In this document: positions 41,507-51,300 of the stretch, piece after piece
Position numbering within the stretch: the stretch's first letter is position 1
Layout: each line of letters begins with the position of its first letter
From: an uncultured Pelagibacteraceae bacterium
GTDB lineage: Bacteria; Pseudomonadota; Alphaproteobacteria; Pelagibacterales; Pelagibacteraceae
Direction of reading: 5' to 3'
NCBI GenBank assembly: GCA_902566945.1
Contig: CACFKZ010000003.1
Location: 1 to 64,000, forward strand
DNA: 64,000 bases
Made by a program: the position numbers and the translations under genes
Notes under the pieces: generated by a model
What the model was told of the DNA's origin: nothing
Seen by the model: the letters and a program-made list of their open reading frames with translations, nothing else
Databases searched by the model: none

Positions 41507-42550
41507 ATGTCAAATAAAAGACTTGGAATTGTTGGTTCAGGACAGCTTTGTAGTTTTCTTTGCATGGCAGCAAAAAAACTAAAAATCTCTACTACTGTAT
41601 TTACTGATGACAAAGATGGACCTGCACAGAATTTTTGTGATAATTTTATTTATGGCAAATATGATGATAAAGAAAAAATAAAAGAATTTATAGAGAATAC
41701 GGATATCGTAACTTACGAATTTGAAAATATTCCAGTAGATTTCTTAAAATTAATTGAAAATGAAAGACCAGTCCTACCTAATCCCAATATAAATAAAATT
41801 GCTCAAAATAGAAAACTTGAAAAAACTTTTGTAAATGAACTAGGCATTAAAACTACTGATTGGGTTTATATAAAGTCTGCTGAAGATATAAAAAAAAACC
41901 AAAATCTTTTACCCGGAATATTAAAATCTAATACACTAGGTTATGATGGAAAAGGTCAGTTTGTTTTAAATTCTCTAGATGATATAAAAAAAGACTGGTG
42001 TTTTACGGCTGATTATATTTTAGAAAAAAAAGTAAATTTAAAAAAAGAGATATCAGTAGTCATAACAAGATTTAAGGATGGAACATTATCTTTTTACCAA
42101 CCAATAGAAAATGAGCATCGAAATCAAATCTTATTCAAATCTAAAATACCAGCAGATATTAGTAATAAAATATTTGAAAAAGCTATATCAGATGCAAAAA
42201 AAATATCTGAAAAATTTAATTATATAGGTGTATTAACAGTAGAATTTTTTATAACCGAAGATGATGAATTATTGGTAAATGAGGTTGCTCCAAGAATCCA
42301 CAACAGTAATCATTTATCCATCGATGCTTTTAATATATCCCAATTTGAAAATCATGTTAGAGCAGTATGTAACCTAGGTTCAAAACCAATTGGAAAAATA
42401 TCTAATGCGGAAATGTATAATATTTTAGGTTCTGAAATTCTTGATTACAGAAAAAAGACTTTTAAAAAAAATGAATTTTTTTATGATTATTTAAAAAAAG
42501 AACCTCGCGAGGGAAGAAAAATGGGTCATATTACAATTTTAAAAGAATAG
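41507..42550 (+). CDS. purK: N5-carboxyaminoimidazole ribonucleotide synthase
   Basis: LGIVGSGQL, GYDGKGQF, NEVAPRIHNSNHLSIDA. Confidence 0.95.
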   Translation: MSNKRLGIVGSGQLCSFLCMAAKKLKISTTVFTDDKDGPAQNFCDNFIYGKYDDKEKIKEFIENTDIVTYEFENIPVDFLKLIENERPVLPNPNINKIAQNRKLEKTFVNELGIKTTDWVYIKSAEDIKKNQNLLPGILKSNTLGYDGKGQFVLNSLDDIKKDWCFTADYILEKKVNLKKEISVVITRFKDGTLSFYQPIENEHRNQILFKSKIPADISNKIFEKAISDAKKISEKFNYIGVLTVEFFITEDDELLVNEVAPRIHNSNHLSIDAFNISQFENHVRAVCNLGSKPIGKISNAEMYNILGSEILDYRKKTFKKNEFFYDYLKKEPREGRKMGHITILKE

Positions 42551-43345
42551 TTATTGAACCGTAATCCTAAACATTTTTCTATTTCCATTGAATGCTGTTG
42601 CTGCGTGTAGCGAAGCACTAGACCATAATGCTAAATCTCCTTTTTTCCAGGAAAAACTAAATGAGAATTCTTTTTTAGTTTGGTGAGAAGATAAAAATTC
42701 AATTAGCTCGTTTTGATCAGCTTTGTAATTAGCTATACCCACTATATGTCCAGGAGAAGAGTAAATAGCTTTTCTTCCATCGATAGTCTGAACTAATTTA
42801 TGCTGGGATTTTATTTCTTTTGTATTACTAGTGCCATGTTCAGCCTCTCGCAATGTACGAGTCTTAGCAATTTTGCCTTTTGAAGAAAAAATACCTTTTA
42901 AATTTTCAATTTTGGTTTTAATTTCATTTGGTAGTGCTTCATAGGCAAGAAACTGATTATAGAATAATGTGTTACCTTGTCCTTCTTCGGGAACTTCTAC
43001 AGCTTGTAAAAAAGTAAATCTTGGAGGATTATTCATGTAAACTGAGTCGAGGTGAGCACCTTCGCCAAAACTTAGACCCTTGTCACTTTTTTTTCTTTCT
43101 ATAACATAGATATCTTTAAAATCTTTATGAGGTTTTAGCATTGGATATTTAGCAGGTTTACCAAATTGAGATGCAAATCTCATATATTCTTCTGGACTTA
43201 AATTTTGTTCTTTAAAAAAAAGTACCGCGTATTTATTTAATAATTTTTTTATTTCCTGAATTTTAAGATCGTTGACGGTTTTTAAGTCAGTTTTTACATA
43301 ACAACCAACATTATTTTCTGATAGTTCTACTGAAAGTTTATTCAT
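42551..43345 (-). CDS. TauD/TfdA-family Fe(II)/2OG dioxygenase
   Basis: HLDSVYMNNPP and WSSASLHAATAFNGNRKMFRITVQ metal/2OG motifs. Confidence 0.88.
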   Translation of the reverse strand: MNKLSVELSENNVGCYVKTDLKTVNDLKIQEIKKLLNKYAVLFFKEQNLSPEEYMRFASQFGKPAKYPMLKPHKDFKDIYVIERKKSDKGLSFGEGAHLDSVYMNNPPRFTFLQAVEVPEEGQGNTLFYNQFLAYEALPNEIKTKIENLKGIFSSKGKIAKTRTLREAEHGTSNTKEIKSQHKLVQTIDGRKAIYSSPGHIVGIANYKADQNELIEFLSSHQTKKEFSFSFSWKKGDLALWSSASLHAATAFNGNRKMFRITVQ

Positions 43346-43968
43346 TCTACAGGATTTATAAGATTTTCATCGTTTTTAGAAGGATTATTCACATCAGTAG
43401 ACACCTTGTGAAACTTTAACTTAGGTGCTTTAACAGAGTTTAAAAATTCAACAGCATTGTTGTTTAGATTGAAATAATTATTAATTTGAGATTTTGAAAT
43501 TATTACAGGTTGTCTATGGTGTACAAATGCATTCTCAGAAGTTGCTGGTCTCGTAATAATTGTGAACTCCCCACCGTCATGAATCCCGCAGACAAATAAA
43601 TCCTGGTCGTCTGATCTTGTAAAATAATAAGGAACTTTCTTTTCATTTACTTTTTGCCATTCATAAAAACCTGTCAAACAGATTATCGCTCTAGAGTTAA
43701 CTATCAGTTTTTTAAAACTGACTTTAGTTTCTATACCTTCTAATCTTGCATTGTGAAGTCTTCTAAAATCAGGTTTGGCCCAAGAAGGTAAAATTCCAAA
43801 CACAGTCATTTCAAGGTACTTACCGTTTGTAGCAGATTTGATGCATGGGTATTTTCCTCCAGGAGCACAATTAAAATTATCTTGCTCAAGATCTACATTA
43901 ATATTTTTCTTAACTAAACTATTAGCAGCTAGTAAAGTTTTTTTCTGAACACTATATCTTCCGCACAT
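43342..43968 (-). CDS. yedK: SOS response-associated peptidase (SRAP/YedK/HMCES family)
   Basis: MCGRYS N-terminus with catalytic Cys2; NARLEGIETK; CLTGFYEWQK; HHRQPVII. Confidence 0.95.
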   Translation of the reverse strand: MCGRYSVQKKTLLAANSLVKKNINVDLEQDNFNCAPGGKYPCIKSATNGKYLEMTVFGILPSWAKPDFRRLHNARLEGIETKVSFKKLIVNSRAIICLTGFYEWQKVNEKKVPYYFTRSDDQDLFVCGIHDGGEFTIITRPATSENAFVHHRQPVIISKSQINNYFNLNNNAVEFLNSVKAPKLKFHKVSTDVNNPSKNDENLINPVE

Positions 43969-43970
43969 AA

Positions 43971-44081
43971 TTATTTATTTCTTTTCTCTCTTTTAAGTTT
44001 CCTTTTTTCCTTAAAAGACAATTTAGCTTTTTTTTTAAAGCTTCTATCTTTTCTGCAGGGCCCTGAGAATCTTTTTGACAT
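43971..44081 (-). CDS. Unannotated small basic protein, 36 aa (MSKRFSGPCRKDRSFKKKAKLSFKEKRKLKREKRNK)
   Basis: Exactly fills the gap in a minus-strand operon: starts 2 nt after the FAH-family stop and stops 2 nt before the SRAP start. Confidence 0.7.
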   Translation of the reverse strand: MSKRFSGPCRKDRSFKKKAKLSFKEKRKLKREKRNK

Positions 44082-44083
44082 AT

Positions 44084-44926
44084 CTATTGGTTCCTCACAT
44101 TATGTTTTTGTTTTCCTAACCCTTCAATTTCAAGCTCGATTATATCACCATCTTTTAAAAAAACAGGGTTAGGTTTACAACCCGCGCCTACCCCTTCTGG
44201 ACTGCCAAAAATAATTAAGTCACCTTTTTGTAGTTTAATAAAGGTACTTAGATATGCGATAATGTAATTTATAGAATGGATCATATCCTTCGTATTTCCA
44301 TCTTGCATGACTTTACCGTTTACAATTGTTTTCATTTTTAAGTTTTGTGCATCATCAATCTCATCCGGTGTAACTAAATAAGGACCAATAGGTCCAAAGG
44401 ATGGAGATGATTTTCCAATAATAAATTGACCTGACTTCTCTAATTGAAAATCTCTAGCACTAACATCGTTGGCTAAAAAATAACCACCAATGTACTTTTC
44501 ACTTTCATTTTCTTTAATTTGATAAGCATCCTCTTTTAAACAAACTCCTATTTCACATTCCCAATCAACTTTCTTAGAGTCTTTTGGAATTATTATGTCA
44601 TCGTTTGGACCGGATATACAATTTGCCTTAGAGAAGATCATTGGATTTTTTGGTGTAGAAGAATTTAGCTCCTTAATATGATTGATAAAATTTTTTCCCA
44701 CACAAAAATAGTTTTTGGGATTATTTATAAAGGGACCGACTCTTGTTTTAGGATGAATTTCTCTTTGTTTTGATAAGTCTATGTTTTTTATTTTTTCTAA
44801 ATACTCACTAATAAAAGTTTCTGGAGTTAAGTCATTAATAAGATCTGAAAGATCTCTGATACTATTCTCAGTGTCTATGGCAGCAATTTTTTCGCGTCCA
44901 ATCTCACCTACTCTTAATAATTTCAT
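44084..44926 (-). CDS. Fumarylacetoacetate hydrolase family protein
   Basis: FCVGKNFINHIKE, DWECEIGVCL, NDVSARDFQ, GSPEGVGAG. Confidence 0.93.
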   Translation of the reverse strand: MKLLRVGEIGREKIAAIDTENSIRDLSDLINDLTPETFISEYLEKIKNIDLSKQREIHPKTRVGPFINNPKNYFCVGKNFINHIKELNSSTPKNPMIFSKANCISGPNDDIIIPKDSKKVDWECEIGVCLKEDAYQIKENESEKYIGGYFLANDVSARDFQLEKSGQFIIGKSSPSFGPIGPYLVTPDEIDDAQNLKMKTIVNGKVMQDGNTKDMIHSINYIIAYLSTFIKLQKGDLIIFGSPEGVGAGCKPNPVFLKDGDIIELEIEGLGKQKHNVRNQ

Positions 44927-44950
44927 CTAGTAATTTTAGATAAGAATTTA

Positions 44951-45406
44951 TTATTTTACAAATCTTTTAATTCGTTCTTCGACTGTAGAATCAGGGCCAG
45001 TATAATTTGGATCCTCATAAGAATTTGTTTTAGTTAAAACACTAATACCTTTTGTAAAAACAAACATAAAAAATATAATAAAAACTATAGAAAAAATTTT
45101 TGCTGGACTAAGTTCTCGTTTTTCTTCAAAACCCGTTTGCTCTCTATTTCTAGCTTTATAAAAAATTTTAAATGTAAAGTAAGTGAGTATTATTAGAAGC
45201 ACATGTCCTAAGAAAACTCCAGCGAAACCTAACGCAAAAGTTGAAATATTAAATACATATAGCGAGAACACAAGTGACCAGCAGAAGCTCATGACGCAGA
45301 GCAATTGCAATCTTACTGTTTTGGGTAATGAACGAAAATCGTTTCGAGTGTCATCAAACATAATAGAGGCAGCGTCCGAACACCAATCTTTTAATTTTTC
45401 TAACAT
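44951..45406 (-). CDS. Membrane protein of unknown function
   Basis: 151 aa with about three predicted TM segments. Confidence 0.7.
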   Translation of the reverse strand: MLEKLKDWCSDAASIMFDDTRNDFRSLPKTVRLQLLCVMSFCWSLVFSLYVFNISTFALGFAGVFLGHVLLIILTYFTFKIFYKARNREQTGFEEKRELSPAKIFSIVFIIFFMFVFTKGISVLTKTNSYEDPNYTGPDSTVEERIKRFVK

Positions 45407-45478
45407 ACTATGAGTTATATACTTTTTAAAAAAAAAATAAATTATTTTAATCCCTTGCTAGTTTTCTTACTCTTTTCA

Positions 45479-45628
45479 TTAATCTTTTTTATTTTTAGAT
45501 GGAAAAAAATATAAACCTGAACCGACTCCCACACAAACAGCACTAACAAGCATTTTTCCCTCCTGATTAGAATATAAAACAAGCCCTCCAAATATGATTA
45601 ATAAAATGCCTAAGATTTTTTGGTTCAT
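45479..45628 (-). CDS. Candidate small membrane protein, 49 aa (MNQKILGILLIIFGGLVLYSNQEGKMLVSAVCVGVGSGLYFFPSKNKKD)
   Basis: Hydrophobic ORF with Gly-rich TM segments and charged tail; below the ORF-track cutoff. Confidence 0.55.
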   Translation of the reverse strand: MNQKILGILLIIFGGLVLYSNQEGKMLVSAVCVGVGSGLYFFPSKNKKD

Positions 45629-45728
45629 ATAACCTTATAAACTTGGAGATTTTTTGATCAAATAATATGTTGCAGAGCTGTGAATTATAAATTAAGATTC
45701 TCATTACCATAGAGCATGGATAAAAAGC

Positions 45729-45767
45729 TCCCGCGTACTCACGCGGGACACTTTCTGTAAAAAGTGT
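45729..45767 (+). promoter_or_regulatory. Two adjoining perfect hairpins in leader of 45797 ORF
   Basis: TCCCGCGT-ACTC-ACGCGGGA and ACACTTT-CTGTAA-AAAGTGT. Confidence 0.7.
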
Positions 45768-45796
45768 TGCAAAGAGGCTGAACAAAAGGAGGTGTA

Positions 45797-45991
45797 ATGA
45801 TTGGAAGATTTACACATTTATTGAAGAGTTTCAGCTTGGCACGCAAGAAAGAGCGACTTCTTCAAGAAATGAACAAAGCGCAAGTAACCCCGAGTGCTTA
45901 TGACAATGGCAGCGCAGGTCTAAAATTGTCTGAAGGCAATAGGAAGGGTGAAATAATCGCACATCGAAGAAAACATAATAATTCGTTGTAA
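45797..45991 (+). CDS. Small protein of unknown function, 64 aa
   Basis: Strong SD (AAAGGAGGTGTAATG), followed by strong terminator; MIGRFTHLLKSFSLARKKERLLQEMNKAQ... Confidence 0.75.
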   Translation: MIGRFTHLLKSFSLARKKERLLQEMNKAQVTPSAYDNGSAGLKLSEGNRKGEIIAHRRKHNNSL

Positions 45992-46002
45992 TCTTTTTAT
46001 GG

Positions 46003-46028
46003 AGAGAGGGATTGTTTAATCCCTCTCT
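46003..46028 (+). terminator. Hairpin terminator
   Basis: AGAGAGGGATT-GTTT-AATCCCTCTCT. Confidence 0.8.
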
Positions 46029-46049
46029 ATCATCTTATATTAGCAAGTT

Positions 46050-47141
46050 ATGGAAAAAAAAAATTTTTATGATCTCACGTTTGATCAGTTAAAAGAATTT
46101 TTAATAGAAAAAGTTGGCATTGTCGAAAAACAAGCTAAGATGAGATCTCAGCAAATGTTCAATGCTATTTATAAAAAAAATATCAAAAGTTTCGATGAAT
46201 TAACAACTTTTAGTTTAGATTTAAGAGAAAAAATAAAAGATTTAATTAGCTTAGAAAGATCTGCGAAAATAATTGAAATTCAAAAATCAAAAAATGATGG
46301 AACAATTAAATTTTTATTAGAGTTAAATAAGGATAAACGACAAACAGAAACAGTTTTAATTCCCAACAAAAGTAAATCTAAATATACAATTTGCCTTTCA
46401 GTAAGTGTTGGCTGCTTCCTGAACTGCAAATTCTGTGCTACAGCTCAAATACCTAAAAAACTTGTAAGAAATTTATCTGCTTCAGAGATTATGTCTCAAA
46501 TAATGATTTGCAAAGAATATTTAAATGATTGGAAGACAAGTAATAAATTAGTTAAGACACAAGTTTTGATGGGATCTGGAGATTTTGCCTTAAACGCTGA
46601 AAATGTTCGCACTTATATTCAGAATGCAAAACACAAAGATTCACTAGATTATGGTAGGACTCGAATTACTGTCTCGAGCGTAGGTCTGGGTAATAAGATA
46701 AAAGATTTAAGTGTTATAGAGTGGGCGGCTAGGGAGCTTGATGTTTATTTTGCTTGGAGTTTACATAATCCTATAAACAAACAAAGGTTAGAGATGATGC
46801 CTAACGGTAATTATTCAATAGATGATTTAATTCCTAAATTTAAAAAGTATTATCAAATAACAAAATTACCAATATTTATAGAGTATGTTGCGTTAGAAAA
46901 TAATATTACTAAAGAGCATGCTAACGCGTTGGTTTCATTAATGAAAAAAGTACCAAGCAAATTGAATTTGATTGAGTACAACCCTTTAGACAATCGGGAT
47001 TTCAAACCCGCCACTCAAGAAAATATCGATATTTTTTCTAAAATTATTCAAGATAATGGTTTCTTGGCTTTATTTAGAAAATCAAAAGGTAGAGATATAA
47101 ATGCCTCTTGTGGTAGCCTAGCATTAAAAAGAGTTACTTAA
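46050..47141 (+). CDS. rlmN: RlmN-like radical SAM 23S rRNA/tRNA (adenine-C2) methyltransferase (divergent)
   Basis: CKFCATA radical SAM CxxxCxxC, RITVSSVG, WSLHNPINKQR, RKSKGRDINASCGSL. Confidence 0.88.
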   Translation: MEKKNFYDLTFDQLKEFLIEKVGIVEKQAKMRSQQMFNAIYKKNIKSFDELTTFSLDLREKIKDLISLERSAKIIEIQKSKNDGTIKFLLELNKDKRQTETVLIPNKSKSKYTICLSVSVGCFLNCKFCATAQIPKKLVRNLSASEIMSQIMICKEYLNDWKTSNKLVKTQVLMGSGDFALNAENVRTYIQNAKHKDSLDYGRTRITVSSVGLGNKIKDLSVIEWAARELDVYFAWSLHNPINKQRLEMMPNGNYSIDDLIPKFKKYYQITKLPIFIEYVALENNITKEHANALVSLMKKVPSKLNLIEYNPLDNRDFKPATQENIDIFSKIIQDNGFLALFRKSKGRDINASCGSLALKRVT

Positions 47142-48091
47142 TGTTTCAAGACTTAAATATTTTTTTAGGTGCTGTTGTGGCAGACGCAGCCGCTCGCCCT
47201 CTTCATTGGGTATATGATCCTAAGAAGCTTAAAAGATATATTAAAGGGAAAAAAGAAATTGCTTTTCTAAAAGAAAACAAATCTCCTTTTTATGCTTTAG
47301 AGACGGGTTTAACATCAGGCTACGCAGACATGGGATTAGTTATGTTTCAAACAATAATAACTTCTAAAAAGAAATCAGACATACTTCCGAATTTTAAAAA
47401 AAATATAGTTCAACATTTTGGTCCTGGTTCTAATTACTGGAAAAATTTAAAAGAGAGAAAAAAATATAAAAAGGTTAAATGGAAACGTCCGTTACAGGGC
47501 AACTGGTTGCACCAAAATACGCTTGAGACCATTCAGAATATTAAAGAGAAAAAAAGGATCACAGGAGGTACAAAAGTTTTAGAAACAGACGGATTTAATT
47601 CAGCATTGCCCTATTATTTTCTAGTAAGCAAAGAAGACGAAGAAATTAAAAGAATAATTAGAACTGTGGCTAATTCTCATAAAAATGAATTATATGGATT
47701 AGCTAGATTGAAGATTATAGATTTGGCTAGTGAAGGAGAAAAAAATCCTATTCAAAAATTTATTCAATTAAATAAGAAAAATAAGTATTTTAGAGAAGTA
47801 GTTAAAGATATTAAAAAGGTATTAAAACTTAAAAATCAAAATCATATTTACGTCACAAGAATGCTGGGGAAAGCGTGCTCAGATAACTCGAACTTCAAAA
47901 GTTCAATTCATTGTATAATTACTTCAAGCAATTATGAGTCTGCAATCATTAAGACAATTAAAGCTGGAGGATGTAATTGCAGCAGAGCTATTTTTTGTGG
48001 ATCTTATTTTGCAGCGTTAAAAAAAAGGAATATCCCTTTAGCTTGGATTAAAAAAACCATCGCAGCACAAAAAATTTTAGAGTTTCTTTAA
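47141..48091 (+). CDS. ADP-ribosylglycohydrolase/crystallin-J-like family protein
   Basis: LGAVVADAAARPLHWVYDP; KTIKAGGCNCSRAIFCGSYFAAL...IPLAWIKK. Confidence 0.78.
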   Translation: MFQDLNIFLGAVVADAAARPLHWVYDPKKLKRYIKGKKEIAFLKENKSPFYALETGLTSGYADMGLVMFQTIITSKKKSDILPNFKKNIVQHFGPGSNYWKNLKERKKYKKVKWKRPLQGNWLHQNTLETIQNIKEKKRITGGTKVLETDGFNSALPYYFLVSKEDEEIKRIIRTVANSHKNELYGLARLKIIDLASEGEKNPIQKFIQLNKKNKYFREVVKDIKKVLKLKNQNHIYVTRMLGKACSDNSNFKSSIHCIITSSNYESAIIKTIKAGGCNCSRAIFCGSYFAALKKRNIPLAWIKKTIAAQKILEFL

Positions 48092-48092
48092 T

Positions 48093-48296
48093 TTATTGGT
48101 AACCCTTATTGATCTTTTCTCTTAATTTTTTTTCGTAATACTTCTTAGCTAAATCTTTAGATGAAAAAGATTTGGTTTGTTTAGCAGGGTTTTCAATACC
48201 AATTCTGCCATAGCAAATGTTTATTGATTTACCTTTAAGTTCAATCTCCCAGAATTTATTAGATTTAGCGTCAGTATATTCTAAATGTTTTCTCAT
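48093..48296 (-). CDS. Stand-alone WGR-domain protein
   Basis: 67 aa; KFWEIELKGKSINICYGRIG...KQTKSFSSKDLAKKYYEKKLREKINKGY. Confidence 0.85.
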   Translation of the reverse strand: MRKHLEYTDAKSNKFWEIELKGKSINICYGRIGIENPAKQTKSFSSKDLAKKYYEKKLREKINKGYQ

Positions 48297-48332
48297 ACAT
48301 TTGCCTTAATTTAGGTAATGTAAACATTAAAG

Positions 48333-51300
48333 TTATTTGACTTTATAATCAAGCAATTTATAAAAATTATTCATTAATTTTATCTGATTAATATTTTTAG
48401 GGGAAAATTCTAAAAGTTTTGGATTAAAGAGTATTATTGATGCTACTTGTGCTCTAGATATAGCTACATTCAATCTATTTTTATCAAAGAAAAATTCTTT
48501 ATTTCTTGGTAGTGTTTCGCTATCCGATGAAGTCATTGAAATAATATTTACAGGCGCCTCCTGACCTTGAAATTTGTCTATTGTACCAACTCTGGCATTT
48601 TTAATTTTTTCCTCCTCTAATTTAGCTATCATTAGATTAACTTGTGTATTGTAGGGACTTATTATTAAAAAATCTTTCACATTGAGTTCTCTTTTTTTTC
48701 CATTGTCATTGAATTCACTACCAATCATTTGTTTCATTAAATCAATGACTGTGTCAATTTCCTCTAAACTTGTTTGAACATTGTTTTTATGGTTCATTTC
48801 TATGTAATGAATACCAGGATTTTGAATAATACATTTTTTGTCAAATTTAATAATTCTTTTTTCTGTTCTCTCATCACAATTAAGTCTTCCTTCGTAAAAA
48901 TTAGATGATATAAATTCATTAATTTTTGAGTGCATCCGATAAGTTTTATTCAAGAATATTCCTCTATTTTCAGGGATTGTATCCCGTCTCTCTAAGAGAT
49001 AATCCAAAATTGATTGACCAGATTCGTTTGGGTGAGTTCCTTTTATTGGTTGTCCTAACTGGTTTTGATCTCCAATTAAGACAATATTTTTAGCTATATT
49101 ACCGATACTAATTAAATCCGCTAAACTTACCTGTCCAGCTTCATCAATAAATAAGTAATCGATTTTGCTATCGTAATACGAACTCGCTAAGTGATATTTT
49201 GTGCCAGCAAAAATTTGACCTGCATCTTTTATTTTTAATGCATTCATGAAAACCGGATCTTTTTCATGAGTTTTAATAAAATCTCCATTAAATATTGTAT
49301 CTTCATCCTCAAGGTTTCCCCGTTTATATCCAATGATCTTTAACTGTTTCTCCTTTGCAATACCTTCGACTTTTTGCAATAGATTATGAATTACTTTATG
49401 AGACAAACCTGTAATTGCTATCTTCTTTTTTTGCTTCAATAATTCTATAATTGCGTTTGAAGCTTGAAACGTTTTTCCAGTACCGGGTGGCCCCTGAATA
49501 TAGATATAGCTATTATTTAAGTTTGAAATAATCTTCGGAATTTCTTTAATAAAATCATTTGATTGGATAATTTTTTCTCCAGTTTTTATACCAGTTATAT
49601 TTGGATATTTTTTTTCTAAGAAATCAATTAATGAGCTATATTTTTTTTCTTTATTTATTAGAGAGTCTATAAATTTATATGTATTAGAAACTAACTTTGT
49701 ATTAGGTCTTGGTTTATCCGGACCTATTGATAAAATTTTAGGCAAAATTCCTTGAGAGGTTCCTCTTTTTATTAAAATATCTTTCTTTTTATAATCGATT
49801 TCAATAATTGTCCCTGCATAATCTTTTTGCTCAATATCTTGATTATTTGCAATCACAGTTTTTTTACTTTTTCTAAGCTTAAAATCTTGATCTTCAAATT
49901 TATAAGAATAAAGCAAAGATTTTTTATCTGGTTTAGGCTCACCATCTAACGTCATATTCCCTATACATTCTGGATCTTCAATTAATTCTTCATCAGATTT
50001 TGTTCTTCTTTCAAAGAATTCACGCCATGCAGGCTTATCTTCACGATTATAAAAACCTATTATGTCTGACATTAATTGTTTAATCTTTTTATTTTCAATT
50101 TTAGATTTCTCAACTTTTTCTTGATATGTGATCATATCAATTTCCCAATCTCTTAACTCCATTTCTCCATTTTTCTTCGGAATGAACCAAGAAGTTTCTT
50201 CAGGTTTTTTATCTAATAACCATTTATGTAGTTCATAAGTAGAATGACAGTCTTGTTTGTTGTAACTTTCTATTTCTTCTAAAAATTTTTTATCGTTTGT
50301 TTCTAGCCATTCAATATAATATTCTTGCGAAACATCCCCTCTTTGTACATCGCCCTCTCTTTTAAAATGATAAAATTTTTCCATGTTTTTTAAAGAATTA
50401 CTATTCTCAGAAATAAATAGTCCTTGTCTATTAACTTCTAATAAATTTACAAATTTATCTAAGTTAAGATAATGGTCATATTCAATACCCTTTACTTTAT
50501 GGAAAGAGGATAGTTTTAATAATGCTGTTATTTCATAACTGCCGTAATGATAAATTTTTGAATTTGGGTATTTTTCAAAATGTTGTTTTGTAAAATCAAA
50601 AAACTTAATTAAGTTTTTTTTTTCTTCACTCTTGTTGTGAGACCATAATGCTTTGAAATTTTCTTTTCCATTTTCAATATAAAAAATTCCAAATAGATAT
50701 TCCAAACCTCCGGGATATATATGATCTTCAACACTTTCGATATCAAAGTATAAATCACATTCTGAGGATTTAGGTAACAAGTTAAAACCTTTTGACCCAT
50801 TTAAGTTATAAGGATTTGGTTTATATATTGGAATACCTGTCTTCTCATACTCTTTTTGTAGCTTAGCTTGTGTAACTAATTTGTAAGAAATTTCTTTTCT
50901 AAAACCCTTTATAGGTTTATTTTCATCTTGTTTTGATAATTTAGTCGCTGTATCTATTTTTATATTGAGTAATTTTTTTAAGTGCACTTTTGTCAATCCA
51001 CCAACTTGGTTGAGATTATCTTCTTTTTTCCAAATATTTTCACACCGATCTAGCCATTCACAAGTTTCACAGGCACTACATTTCTCCGGTTTTGTTTTAT
51101 TTACTAAAGTTTCAATAAATTTTTCGTAATTTTCTCTAGTTTTTTTAAAAAATTGATTTACCTGATGTACTTGAACTTCTTCTTGAACCATATTCTTCAA
51201 AACTATGATGAATTTTTTTGGTAAAACCCCTTGGGTTGCCTCTAACATAAATGTGTATGAACCCAATTGTATGATATGATCTGGTTTAGGTTTATTAGAG

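Noticed and set aside
45567-45785. 72-aa minus-strand ORF across the hairpin leader
   Set aside because: Overlaps two inverted repeats and the better-supported 49-aa ORF; composition non-protein-like.
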